In this document: in pieces, positions 16,646-25,050 of the stretch
Layout of the letters: the number at the start of each line of letters is the position of its first letter
Numbering within the stretch: the stretch's first letter is position 1
NCBI RefSeq assembly: GCF_036250695.1
Contig: NZ_CP109427.1
Span: forward strand, 7,192,001-7,256,000
Length of the DNA: 64,000 bases
Direction: 5' to 3'
DNA from: Streptomyces sp. NBC_01497
GTDB taxonomy: Bacteria; Actinomycetota; Actinomycetes; Streptomycetales; Streptomycetaceae
Translations under genes and position numbers: made by a program
The notes under the pieces: generated by a model
Seen by the model: the letters and a program-made list of their open reading frames with translations, nothing else
Database searches by the model: none
Told to the model about the DNA's origin: nothing

Positions 16646-17553
16646 GGTGAGCCTCCCTTCCGCAGGATGTCCACTTCGGGCGGCCGGTGGTGTTCACGCA
16701 GCACCGCGGCGGCGCCGCTCGACGGTGTTTCCGTGATCCACACCTCGGAGTTGCCGAACAGGCCCCGGCCGGACCTGCCGGGCAGCGTCTCGCCCAGCTC
16801 ACTTGTCAGGTCCGCCCGTTCCGGGGGCGGGAAGCGGGCCGCCAGATCCTGGGACATGGACGTGACGTCGTCGTCCTTCTCGATCCGGTGCAGCGCCTGG
16901 GCCAGTGCCCGGGCGACCGGCGGGGTCAGGGACGTGGGCAGGGCGAGGTTGGGGGACAGGTACATCGGGCGCCGTTCCGTCATCCGGGACAGGCCCCAGG
17001 GGCCGACGTTGCTGCGGGTGACGCGGTACACCACGTAGTCCATGAGGTGGCGGAAATCGCTCACACTGGGCAGCTTGCTCTGGCCGAAGGCGGCCGGTGT
17101 CTTCTCCAGTTGCACCCACGTGCCCTGTGCCGTGCGGCCGTGCAGTTTCTCCCGTACGACATGGCCGCGCATCCCGATGTCGGGATAGACGCTCTTGTCG
17201 ATGTCGTGGTGGTGGCTGGAGATACGGGGGTGGCTGACCTTGGCGAACCGCCACTCCTCGTACAGCCGGGGATCGTCGACCAGTACGTGGCCCCCGCACA
17301 GCACGTCGTGCAGTTGCGGCACCTGCAGGCCGTTGCGCTCCAGGTCGGCGATGATGACGGCTTCCTCGGGGCTGAGGCGCTCGGCGGCCTCCAGCAGCCC
17401 CTTCCGGTACGCACCGGCGCGGGCCGTGATCTCGATCATGAGGCGGACCCGGGTGCGTACCGTGTCGGCCCGCCGGGCGCGCGCGGCACCGGCAGGTGTC
17501 CCGCCGGGCGGCCCGGCGTGCGCCTTGAACGCGAAGGGGTGCTTTCGGTCCAC
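16642..17553 (-). CDS. Unknown protein, first gene of a coupled pair
   Basis: This is a 303-residue protein of unknown function. The GTG at 17553 gives MDRKHPFAFKAH..., preceded by TGTACT and no clear Shine-Dalgarno site, compatible with a leaderless start. An internal ATG at 17439 (MIEITARAGAY) is an alternative. Notable segments are SSHHHDIDKSVYPDIGMRGH (about 130-149), HGRTAQGTWVQLEKTP, and SPNLALPTSLTPPVARALAQ. The C-terminus reads EVWITETPSSGAAAVLREHH. The His/Asp-rich segment could bind metal, and the basic N-terminus is Pro/Ala-rich. No signal peptide is seen. The gene overlaps the downstream gene by ATGA. Confidence 0.7.
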   Translation of the reverse strand: MDRKHPFAFKAHAGPPGGTPAGAARARRADTVRTRVRLMIEITARAGAYRKGLLEAAERLSPEEAVIIADLERNGLQVPQLHDVLCGGHVLVDDPRLYEEWRFAKVSHPRISSHHHDIDKSVYPDIGMRGHVVREKLHGRTAQGTWVQLEKTPAAFGQSKLPSVSDFRHLMDYVVYRVTRSNVGPWGLSRMTERRPMYLSPNLALPTSLTPPVARALAQALHRIEKDDDVTSMSQDLAARFPPPERADLTSELGETLPGRSGRGLFGNSEVWITETPSSGAAAVLREHHRPPEVDILRKGGSP

Positions 17554-17897
17554 CCGGCCAGTACAGCACGGGAGGCAGTCACGCGCTTCCCGCGCCGGTG
17601 GGGGCCGGTACGGGCAGCCGGTGGGTGCGCCGCGCGCCTCGCCGGGCCGTTGCGGCCGGGCCCGGCGCGCCGCGGGGGCCGGTGGGACGCGATCGTCGAC
17701 GGTTCACTCCCGGAACGCGCCACCGGCAGTGCCCTCCGTTCGGAGGACGGCCGGTGTGACCCGGCTCGTGGCGCGGTGGCCCGGCGCCCCGCGGCTGCCG
17801 GCTCGGCGACGCCGTCCCTCCCGGTGCCCCTTCCACGGCACGCGACGGACCGTGGAAGGGGGGAGAAGCCCGCGCACTCAGCGGCCCGTCCCGCGCG
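17554..17897. other. Intergenic region with a strong hairpin
   Basis: This 344-bp gap separates the unknown pair from the monooxygenase gene. It holds the terminator at 17827-17861 and otherwise only very GC-rich sequence with no credible gene. Confidence 0.5.
17827..17861 (-). terminator. Terminator downstream of the monooxygenase gene
   Basis: CCCCTTCCACGG (17827-17838) and CCGTGGAAGGGG (17850-17861) form a perfect 12-bp stem with an 11-nt loop about 35 bp after the monooxygenase stop codon. Confidence 0.75.
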
Positions 17898-19757
17898 TCA
17901 CTCGGCGCCGATCACCACCTCGCTCATGCCCCCGTCCTCGCGCCAGCGTTCGAGCAGGGCGTGGAAGGCGACCGGGCCGTCGCTGAAGGACTCCCGCCGC
18001 TCCCTGGGCCGGCCCTCGTTGTTGTAGTAGCCGGGAGTGCACTCGGCCTGGAAGGCGTACAGGTCCGGCGCCTTCGCGCGGATCGCGGCCACCCAGGCGG
18101 ACTCGGCAGCCTCGGTCGGTTCTACGTAACGGGCCCCGCGCTTACGGGCCTCCCGGACGACCTCGGCGACGTGGACGGCCTGTTCGTCGAGGATGTGCAC
18201 GTAGTTGACGGCGCTGGCGTTCTGCAGCGGGCCGAGCTGGAAGAGGTTCGGAAAGCCGTGGCTGTAGAAGCCGTGCAGGGTCTTTGGCCCGTCGCGCCAC
18301 GCCTCGGCGAGGCTCACGCCGTCCCGGCCGTACACGGGCAGCCGCCCCGAGAGGATCCCCGACACACCGACCTCGAAACCGGTCGCGAAGATGATGCAGT
18401 CGACCGGGTACTCGGTGCCTCCGACGACGACGGAGTCCTCGGTGATCCGCTCGACGCCGTGGCTGTCGGCCGTGTCGACGAGGCTCACGTTGGGCCGGTT
18501 GAACGTCTGGAGATAGGAGTCGCTGAACGTCGGCCGCTTGCACATGTAGCGGTACCACGGTGTGAGTGCCGCGGCCGTCGCCGGGTCCTCGACGACGCTC
18601 TCGACGCGGGAGCGGATCTCGTTCATCTTCTGGAAGTCGGCGAGTTCGTAGAGGCGTTCGCGCTCCTCCCGCGGCACGTCCGTGTACGCGTCGCTCGGGA
18701 CGAGCTTCTGCTGCAGCCGTGCGGTGCTGGTCCAGCCGTCGGACACCAGGTCCTCGTCCACCCGGCCGCCGGTGACGAGCCTGAGGAAGTTGTCCCGGCG
18801 ACGCCGCTGCCAGCCGGGGGTCAGCGACGCGGCGAGCGCGGGGTCGGTCGGGTGGTTGCCGCGCACGTCGACCGAGGACGGGGTCCGCTGGAAGACGTAG
18901 AGGTGCCCGGCGTCCGCGCCGAGGTGCGGGACACACTGGATCGCTGTCGCACCGGTTCCGACGAGCGCCACCCGCTTGCCGGTGAGCCCGCGGAGGTCCC
19001 CGTCCGCACTGCCGCCGGTGTACGCGTAGTCCCAGCGGCTGGTGTGGAACGTGTGACCCGTGAAGGTCTCGATCCCGGGGATGCCGGGGAGTTTGGCCTG
19101 ACTCAGGGTCCCACTGGAGATGACCACATGGCGTGCGCGAATGCGGTCTCCCCGGTCCGTGGCGACGAGCCATTCCCACGCCTCGTCGTCCCACCGCAGT
19201 TCCGTCACCCGGGTCTGGAAGCAGGCGTCGCGGTAGAGGCCGAAGTGGTGTCCGATGGCGCGGGCGTGCTGCCGTATCTCCTCGCCCGGCGCGTACTTCC
19301 ACTTCGGGAGGTAACCGACCTCCTCCAGCAGGGGCATGTAGATGTACGACTCGATGTCGCAGTGGATCCCCGGGTACCGGTTCCAGTACCAGGTCCCGCC
19401 GAAGTCGCTCGCCTTGTCGATCACCCGGATCGACTCCACACCGGCCTGGCGCAGCCGCGCTCCGGCGAGCAGACCGCCGAAGCCGCCGCCGACGACCACC
19501 ACGTCGACGCGGTCGTCCAGTGGTTCCCGCGGTGCCGTCCGCTCCGCGTACGGGTCGTCGGCGTAGTAGCCGAACTCCCCCTCCGTGCGCCGGTACTGGC
19601 CACTTCCCTCCGGGCGGATCCGGCGGTCGCGCTCCGCGCGGTAGCGGGCGCGCAGAGCCTCCGGGTCGAGGTCCGGGTAGTGCGGATCCCGCGGAACCGG
19701 GTCCGGGCCCAGGCCCGGGCGCGGGGAGTCGGGGGACGAAGCGTGGGGGGCGGACAT
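17898..19757 (-). CDS. Flavin-containing Baeyer-Villiger monooxygenase
   Basis: This 619-residue class B flavoprotein monooxygenase is of the cyclopentadecanone/cyclohexanone type. Two Rossmann motifs are present: VVVVGGGFGGLLAG for FAD and KRVALVGTGATAIQ for NADPH. The Baeyer-Villiger fingerprint FTGHTFHTSRW (FxGxxxHxxxW) lies between them, and the GTWYWNRYPGIHCDIES signature is intact. An N-terminal extension of about 80 residues is typical of the longer CPDMO/PAMO-like branch. It should insert oxygen next to a carbonyl group of a cyclic or linear ketone with NADPH and O2. ATG at 19757 is preceded by AGGAAGAGG. Divergent TetR gene at 20188 is the likely regulator. Confidence 0.93.
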   Translation of the reverse strand: MSAPHASSPDSPRPGLGPDPVPRDPHYPDLDPEALRARYRAERDRRIRPEGSGQYRRTEGEFGYYADDPYAERTAPREPLDDRVDVVVVGGGFGGLLAGARLRQAGVESIRVIDKASDFGGTWYWNRYPGIHCDIESYIYMPLLEEVGYLPKWKYAPGEEIRQHARAIGHHFGLYRDACFQTRVTELRWDDEAWEWLVATDRGDRIRARHVVISSGTLSQAKLPGIPGIETFTGHTFHTSRWDYAYTGGSADGDLRGLTGKRVALVGTGATAIQCVPHLGADAGHLYVFQRTPSSVDVRGNHPTDPALAASLTPGWQRRRRDNFLRLVTGGRVDEDLVSDGWTSTARLQQKLVPSDAYTDVPREERERLYELADFQKMNEIRSRVESVVEDPATAAALTPWYRYMCKRPTFSDSYLQTFNRPNVSLVDTADSHGVERITEDSVVVGGTEYPVDCIIFATGFEVGVSGILSGRLPVYGRDGVSLAEAWRDGPKTLHGFYSHGFPNLFQLGPLQNASAVNYVHILDEQAVHVAEVVREARKRGARYVEPTEAAESAWVAAIRAKAPDLYAFQAECTPGYYNNEGRPRERRESFSDGPVAFHALLERWREDGGMSEVVIGAE

Positions 19758-20187
19758 GGGTGTCCTCTTCCTCTGCGAAGAACGGTGGCCGGGTGCCGTG
19801 CCGTGGGCTGGGGACCGGGGCGTTGGTCGCTCCGCCGTGCCGTGCGCCGGCGGTGCCGGCGGCGGTGCCGCCGGCGCACCCTGGCGACGCGGCGGCCGTG
19901 CCGGAGATCCCCGGTGGAGACCGGTGGAGACCGGTGGAGACCGGTGGAGGACGTCCGCGGCCGGAGGTGTCGCCGCGCTGCGAGGGCCTGCCGCCGGCCC
20001 GGGCATGGGGGCCGGTCACCCTCTGTCCGACCCCGGTGTCCATCGCGCCTCCATGCCGGCCTGCTCACGGAACCCGTGCGCCTGCCGGAGTGTCCGGCGG
20101 CGTGCGGAGCCAGCCTCACAGAATGATTCCCACCGTGCAAGTTTGCGCAATGGGCAAATATCCCGTTCTCGCGTATGCTCACCCGCG
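19758..20187. promoter_or_regulatory. Divergent promoter region between the monooxygenase and TetR genes
   Basis: This 430-bp gap contains the 10-bp tandem repeats at 19911-19950 and, nearer the TetR start, an inverted TTTGC/GCAAA element around 20141-20158 (TTTGCGCAATGGGCAAA), a plausible operator. The region is unusually long for such a pair; no credible gene is seen in it. Confidence 0.45.
19911..19950. repeat. Four tandem 10-bp repeats CCGGTGGAGA
   Basis: Three perfect copies and a fourth ending in GG lie head to tail. Ten bases is close to one helical turn, so the copies would face the same side of DNA. They lie 154 bp upstream of the monooxygenase start. Confidence 0.85.
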
Positions 20188-20772
20188 ATGACAACCGGCC
20201 TGCGCGAACGCAAGAAGGCGGCGACCCGCCAGGCGCTGCACGCCGCCGCCGTGGACCTGGCGATGCGGCACGGCGTCGAGAACCTCACGGTCGAGGCCAT
20301 CGCCGACGCCGCCACCGTGTCCCGGCGCACCTTCTCCAACTACTTCGCCAGCAAGGAGCAGGCACTGCTGCACGGCGACAGGTCACGCACGGTCCGCCTC
20401 GTCGAACTCCTCCGTGCCCGCCCCGAGCAGGAGAGCCTGATGACCGCGCTCATCGGGGCGGCGGAGGCCTACTCGGCCGAGTACGACGCCGAGCCTTCGC
20501 TGGAGCAGTCCTACCGGGCCCTGCGCCTCCACCCCGCACTGCTCCCCGAGCTGGTCGCCACCTACGCGGCCGGCGAACAGGAACTCGCCGCCGTCATCGA
20601 GCGGCGCCTGCCCGCGGAGCCGGACAACCCGCTGCGCGCCTGGGTCCTCGCCGCGACCTTCCTCGCGTGCCTGCGCGTCGTGGGGCAGGCGGCCCTGGAG
20701 AACGGCGCCGAGCAGAACATGGTGGACCTCGTCCGCCAGGCCCTCGCCATCACGCGTGAGGGCTTTCGCTGA
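20188..20772 (+). CDS. TetR-family regulator next to the monooxygenase
   Basis: This 194-residue protein carries an N-terminal TetR DNA-binding domain: LRERKKAATRQALHAAAVDL, then AIADAATVSRRTFSNYFASKEQAL at about residues 4-60. A ligand-binding domain contains LRLHPALLPELVATYAAGEQ. ATG at 20188 lies directly behind a plausible -10 (TATGCT), so translation may be leaderless or nearly so. The frame extends upstream without support. It probably controls the divergent Baeyer-Villiger monooxygenase and senses the ketone substrate or product. Confidence 0.87.
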   Translation: MTTGLRERKKAATRQALHAAAVDLAMRHGVENLTVEAIADAATVSRRTFSNYFASKEQALLHGDRSRTVRLVELLRARPEQESLMTALIGAAEAYSAEYDAEPSLEQSYRALRLHPALLPELVATYAAGEQELAAVIERRLPAEPDNPLRAWVLAATFLACLRVVGQAALENGAEQNMVDLVRQALAITREGFR

Positions 20773-20936
20773 GGGGCCGAATCGTTCGGGTCGCGGCGGG
20801 GGGCGGCAGGTCCGAGAAGCCGCGGTGGCGGGGACCTGGAAACCCTGCGACGGCCCCGGCCCACCCCGCGCGTGCCAGGCCGAGCGGGCGGCGCGTTCGG
20901 CGGAGCGGGATGCCGCCCCGTGTAGCGTGTTCCCCC

Positions 20937-21893
20937 GTGTCAGCCTCCCGCCCGCACCGTGTCGCCGTACTCGTGCTTGAGGGCGCGAAGCCGCTCGATG
21001 TCGGCATCCCCGCACAGGTGTTCACGACGCGCGCGAGCATGCCGTACGAGGTGCGGGTCTGCGGCGCGGCACCCGGTCTCGTGACCGGCGGTGACGGCCT
21101 GTCGTACCACGTCGCCCACGGACTCGACGCGCTCGGATGGGCCGACATCGTCTTCATCCCCGGCTACCGCCACCCGGACCGCGACGATCCGCCCACGGCC
21201 GTCACCGACGCGCTGATCGCGGCCCACGCCGGGGGCGCCCGGCTCGCCGCCATCTCGACCGGCGCCTTCGCGCTCGCCGCCACCGGGCTGCTCGACGGCA
21301 AGCGCGCCACGACGCACTGGCACTACACGCGGGCGCTCGCGGCGAAGCATCCGCTCGTCAAGGTCGACGAGAACGTCCTCTTCGTCGACGAGGGCAGTGT
21401 GCTGACGTCGGCCGGCGCCGCGTCCGGAATCGACCTGTGCCTGCACATCCTGCGCGGCGACCTCGGGGTGGCCGCGTCGAACCACGCGGCCCGGCGCCTG
21501 GTGGCCGCTCCCTACCGCAGTGGCGGTCAGGCGCAGTACGTGCCGCGCAGCGTGCCGGAACAACTCGGTGAGCGGTTCGCCGGCACCCGCGAGTGGGCGC
21601 TGCACCGGCTCGGCGAGCCCCTGAGCCTCCAGCTGCTGGCCCGGCACGCGGCGGTGGCGCCGCGCACGTTCTCACGGCGCTTCGTCGAGGACACCGGGTA
21701 CACGCCGATGCAGTGGGTGATGCGCGCGCGTATCGACGTGGCCCGTGAACTGCTGGAGCGTTCGGGCCGCAGCGTCGAGCAGATCGCCGGGGACGTCGGC
21801 CTCGGCACGGGTGCGAACCTGCGGCTGCACTTCCAGCGGATCCTCGGCACCACGCCGAGCGAGTACCGGCGCACGTTCGCCAGCGGCGAGTAG
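20937..21893 (+). CDS. GlxA-family AraC-type transcriptional regulator
   Basis: This 318-residue regulator has an N-terminal DJ-1/PfpI (class I amidotransferase-like) domain: HRVAVLVLEGAKPLDVGIP, then FIPGYRHPDRD and the LAAISTGAFALAATGLLDGKRATTHW nucleophile-elbow region with Thr in place of the usual Cys. The C-terminal AraC HTH pair spans about residues 220-315 (LLARHAAVAPRTFSRRFVED, RSVEQIAGDVGLGTGANLRL). The GTG at 20937 sits 9 bp after a TAGCGT -10-like hexamer, which suggests a leaderless transcript. It is followed 105 bp later by the GAPDH gene on the same strand, its likely target. Confidence 0.88.
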   Translation: MSASRPHRVAVLVLEGAKPLDVGIPAQVFTTRASMPYEVRVCGAAPGLVTGGDGLSYHVAHGLDALGWADIVFIPGYRHPDRDDPPTAVTDALIAAHAGGARLAAISTGAFALAATGLLDGKRATTHWHYTRALAAKHPLVKVDENVLFVDEGSVLTSAGAASGIDLCLHILRGDLGVAASNHAARRLVAAPYRSGGQAQYVPRSVPEQLGERFAGTREWALHRLGEPLSLQLLARHAAVAPRTFSRRFVEDTGYTPMQWVMRARIDVARELLERSGRSVEQIAGDVGLGTGANLRLHFQRILGTTPSEYRRTFASGE

Positions 21894-21998
21894 CCCGCGC
21901 GCTCGCCGGGCGAGATCCTTTCGAACCGTGGCGCTCACACCGCTGTCCCCGAGGGAGAGTGCGCGCGAGCATGGACAGTGAACGGAAGGGACACACTC

Positions 21999-22997
21999 AT
22001 GACTCGCATCGCCATCAACGGCTTCGGTCGCATCGGACGCAATGTGCTGCGCGCGCTTCTGGAGCGCGACAGCGACCTCCAGGTCGTCGCCGTCAACGAC
22101 CTCACGGAACCCACCGCCCTCGCGCGTCTGCTCGCCTACGACTCGACGGCCGGCCGGCTCGGCCGGCCGGTGACCGTCGACGGGGACACCCTCGTCGTCG
22201 GAACACACCGCATCAAGGTGCTCGCCGAGCGCGAACCGGCCCAACTGCCGTGGGCCGAGCTCAACGTGGACCTCGTGCTTGAGGCGACCGGCCGCTTCAC
22301 GTCGGCCAAGGCCGCCCGCGCACACCTCGACGCGGGCGCGCGGAAGGTCCTCGTCAGCGCCCCGTCGGACGGCGCCGACGTGACACTCGCTTTCGGCGTG
22401 AACACCGACGCGTACGACCCGGCGGTGCACACCATCGTCTCGAACGCGTCGTGCACGACGAACGCGCTCGCGCCGCTGGCCTCGGTGCTCGACCGGTTCG
22501 CCGGCATCGAGCACGGCTTCATGACGACGGTGCACGCCTACACGCAGGAGCAGAACCTGCAGGACGGTCCGCACCGTGACCCGCGCCGCGCCCGCGCCGC
22601 CGGGGTCAACATCGTGCCGACCACGACGGGTGCCGCCAAGGCCATCGGCCACGTGCTGCCGAACCTGGAGGGCAAGCTGTCGGGCGACTCGATCCGCGTA
22701 CCGGTCCCGGTGGGTTCGATCGTCGAACTCAACACCACCGTCAGCCGCGACGTGACGTGCGAGGACGTGCAGGAGGCGTACCGCGCCGCCGCCCAGGGGC
22801 CGCTCGCCGGCATCCTGGAGTACTCCGAGGAACCGCTCGTGTCGTCCGACATCACGGGCAACCCGGCCTCGGCGATCTTCGACTCGGCCCTCACCCGTGT
22901 CGACGGACGCCACGTCAAGGTGGTCGCCTGGTACGACAACGAGTGGGGCTTCTCGAACCGCGTGGTCGACACGCTCCAGCTCCTCGCCGCCGGCTGA
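21999..22997 (+). CDS. Type I glyceraldehyde-3-phosphate dehydrogenase
   Basis: This 332-residue enzyme has the N-terminal NAD motif INGFGRIGRN, catalytic Cys152 in SNASCTTNALAPLASV, the VHAYTQEQNLQD loop, and the C-terminal WYDNEWGFSNRVVDT signature. It catalyses oxidative phosphorylation of glyceraldehyde 3-phosphate with NAD+. Streptomyces normally have a housekeeping gap gene with pgk and tpi; here it stands next to a GlxA-type regulator and a sugar catabolic operon, so it is an accessory isoenzyme. It may serve the trioses released by the neighbouring aldolase or provide inhibitor tolerance. ATG at 21999 follows GGAAGG; an in-frame GTG at 21978 is an alternative. Confidence 0.93.
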   Translation: MTRIAINGFGRIGRNVLRALLERDSDLQVVAVNDLTEPTALARLLAYDSTAGRLGRPVTVDGDTLVVGTHRIKVLAEREPAQLPWAELNVDLVLEATGRFTSAKAARAHLDAGARKVLVSAPSDGADVTLAFGVNTDAYDPAVHTIVSNASCTTNALAPLASVLDRFAGIEHGFMTTVHAYTQEQNLQDGPHRDPRRARAAGVNIVPTTTGAAKAIGHVLPNLEGKLSGDSIRVPVPVGSIVELNTTVSRDVTCEDVQEAYRAAAQGPLAGILEYSEEPLVSSDITGNPASAIFDSALTRVDGRHVKVVAWYDNEWGFSNRVVDTLQLLAAG

Positions 22998-23033
22998 CCG
23001 TCCGGGCCGCTCCGGCGGCTCTGGACAGCCGGA

Positions 23034-23065
23034 AGCGGCCGGGTCGTGCGGACGACCGGGCCGCT
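23034..23065. terminator. Bidirectional hairpin between GAPDH and aldolase genes
   Basis: AGCGGCCGGGTCGT (23034-23047) pairs with ACGACCGGGCCGCT (23052-23065) with one mismatch and a GCGG loop. It lies between convergent genes. Confidence 0.65.
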
Positions 23066-23153
23066 CATGGCGACGGCGGCGCGATGGCGGGGGCGCGGGA
23101 ACCGACGGTTCCGGTGCCCCGACGGGGGCCCGCCGCCGGCCTGCCGTCCGGGA

Positions 23154-24002
23154 TCAGCCGCTGACGACCGCGCCGAGCTGACGTACGGTCTCCGCGATGG
23201 CCTCGCCACCGCGGGACAGGTAGCGCCGGGGGTCGCTCGCGGCGGGATCGGCCGCCAGCGCGTCGCGGACCGCGCGGGTGAAGGCGATGCCGAGCGCGGT
23301 GCCGATGTTGACCTTGGCGATGCCGGCCGCGACGGCCCGGCGCAGTTCGTCGTCGGCGACACCGGACGAACCGTGCAGGACCAGGGGTACGGGCACGGCC
23401 TCCCGCAGGCGCCCGATCAGCGCGTGATCCAGCGTCGCCGAGCGCTCCGTCATGGCGTGGCTGCTGCCGACCGCGACAGCCAGGGCGTCGACACCGGTGT
23501 CGGCCACGTAGCGTGCCGCCTCCTCGGGGTCGGTGCGCACACCGGCCGCGTGCGCGCTGGCCGGGGCGCCCGGCTTGCCTCCCACGTAGCCGAGTTCGGC
23601 CTCCAGCCACAGTCCGGCGCCGTGCGCCCAGCGCGCCGCGGCGGACGTGGCGGCGAGGTTCTCGGCGTACGGCTGGGCGCCCGCGTCGAACATCGCGGAG
23701 GAGAACCCGGCGTCGGCCGCCTTGTGCAGCAGCTCGATGTCCGTGACGTGGTCCAGGTGCAGTGCGACGTCGCCGCCGCCGGCGCGGGCGGCCTCGGCGG
23801 CGGCCCGCGCGATCGGCGCGACCTGCCCGCCGTGGAACCGTACGGCGTTCTCGCTGATCTGCAGGATCACCGGGATGCCCGCTGCCGCGGCGCCCGCGGT
23901 GACCGCCTCGGCGTACTCCAGCGTGATCACGTTGAACGCCGCGACGGCCCGCCGTTCGGCGGCGGCCGCCGCGACGAGTTCTCGCGTGGATACCAAGGAC
24001 AT
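23154..24002 (-). CDS. kbaY: Class II fructose/tagatose-bisphosphate aldolase, catalytic subunit
   Basis: This 282-residue zinc aldolase has the metal and catalytic region HLDHVTD (H82 to D88), a Glu-containing WLEAELGYVGG segment, the second zinc region VLHGSSGV, and the substrate phosphate-binding KVNIGTAL. Length and motifs fit the GatY/KbaY group rather than the longer FbaA group. The operon also has the non-catalytic GatZ/KbaZ partner, so tagatose 1,6-bisphosphate cleavage to DHAP and glyceraldehyde 3-phosphate is the best guess; fructose bisphosphate cannot be excluded. It is last in the minus-strand operon and convergent with the GAPDH gene. The start is ATG. Confidence 0.8.
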   Translation of the reverse strand: MSLVSTRELVAAAAAERRAVAAFNVITLEYAEAVTAGAAAAGIPVILQISENAVRFHGGQVAPIARAAAEAARAGGGDVALHLDHVTDIELLHKAADAGFSSAMFDAGAQPYAENLAATSAAARWAHGAGLWLEAELGYVGGKPGAPASAHAAGVRTDPEEAARYVADTGVDALAVAVGSSHAMTERSATLDHALIGRLREAVPVPLVLHGSSGVADDELRRAVAAGIAKVNIGTALGIAFTRAVRDALAADPAASDPRRYLSRGGEAIAETVRQLGAVVSG

Positions 24003-24099
24003 CGGTTGTTTCCCTTCGCTTGTGTGGTCGGCCCGCCGCGTGGGAGCGGCCGGTACGGATGACGCACATCCGTACCGGCCGGTCCCTGGGTGGAGGCGG

Positions 24100-25050
24100 T
24101 CAGGTCTTCTGGACGACCGGGACGCTGTCCGGGATGTCGGCCTGCGCTCCCGGGGCCACGGGGTCCTCCCCGCCCTTCTCGTCGCTGTAGACCATCAGGG
24201 TCGAGCCGACGAGGGCCAGCACGATGCCGATGGTGCCCCACACACTGGGCAGGGTCTGGTAGACCGCCAGTGACAGCACGATCGTCAGGACCGGGGCCAG
24301 CGCGTTGGTGACGGGAGCCACCACGGAGGCCTTGCCGCGGCTGAGTGCCATGACGAGGAACAGCGCGCCGACCGCGTTGAGGACCTGTGTGACGGCGGTG
24401 AGCGCCGGGGCCTGCCAGGGGGCACCGGAGGGGAAGCCGCCCATCATCACGAAGGCCACCGGCACCAGCAGCAGGCCGCTGATGGTCATCCAGCCGAAGG
24501 TCGTCGCGTCGTTGACGCCGATGAGCGCCGCCTTGCGCATGCAGAAGGCCTGAGCGCCCCAGGCCACGCATATCAGGATGGCCAGCAGCAGCCACGGGCC
24601 GTGCGAGTTCGAGCTCCCGCCGCCGCCGGGGATGCTCAGCAGCACGATGGCGGCCAGCGCCGCGACCACGCCCAGGACAGCGAGCTTGGCGATCCGCTCA
24701 CGCAGCAGGGCCGTCGCCATGAGCACGGTGATCACGGGGGAGAGGGAGACCACGGGGAAGATCAGGTACGCCGGGCCGTCGGCTAGGGCCTTGAACAGCA
24801 GCAGCTGTCCGCCGGCTCCGGTCAGTCCGGCGAGCAGGCCCCACAGCGCTGCCGAGGGCCGCCGGTCGAACCGCTTGCCCCGCATCGCGAAGTACGCGGG
24901 GATCAGCATGGTGAAGGCCCAGATGACGTAGATCATCTCGTTGGGGTACCCGTACCGGGTGTTCGGCTGGCTGGAGAAGGCACCCCAGACACCCCAGAAG
25001 ACAACCAGCAGGGTCGCGTAGAGCATCCAGCCCTTTTTGGCGTTGAGCAT
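24100..25050 (-). CDS. EamA/DMT-family transporter in the amino-sugar operon
   Basis: This 316-residue membrane protein has ten predicted helices in two EamA repeats, starting WMLYATLLVVFWGVWGAF. The second repeat contains GALFLVMALSRGKASVVAPV and the conserved APVLT. The tail after the tenth helix is polar. The ATG overlaps the kinase stop codon by one base (TGATG at 25048-25052), indicating coupled translation. In most amino-sugar loci uptake is by a PTS or ABC system; here this single-subunit carrier is the only transporter and presumably imports (or exports) the sugar or amino sugar handled by the operon. Confidence 0.8.
   Translation of the reverse strand: MLNAKKGWMLYATLLVVFWGVWGAFSSQPNTRYGYPNEMIYVIWAFTMLIPAYFAMRGKRFDRRPSAALWGLLAGLTGAGGQLLLFKALADGPAYLIFPVVSLSPVITVLMATALLRERIAKLAVLGVVAALAAIVLLSIPGGGGSSNSHGPWLLLAILICVAWGAQAFCMRKAALIGVNDATTFGWMTISGLLLVPVAFVMMGGFPSGAPWQAPALTAVTQVLNAVGALFLVMALSRGKASVVAPVTNALAPVLTIVLSLAVYQTLPSVWGTIGIVLALVGSTLMVYSDEKGGEDPVAPGAQADIPDSVPVVQKT

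Noticed and set aside
17961..20126. 721-codon plus-strand frame opposite the monooxygenase
   Set aside because: The minus strand encodes an intact Baeyer-Villiger enzyme with all motifs; the plus frame has none.
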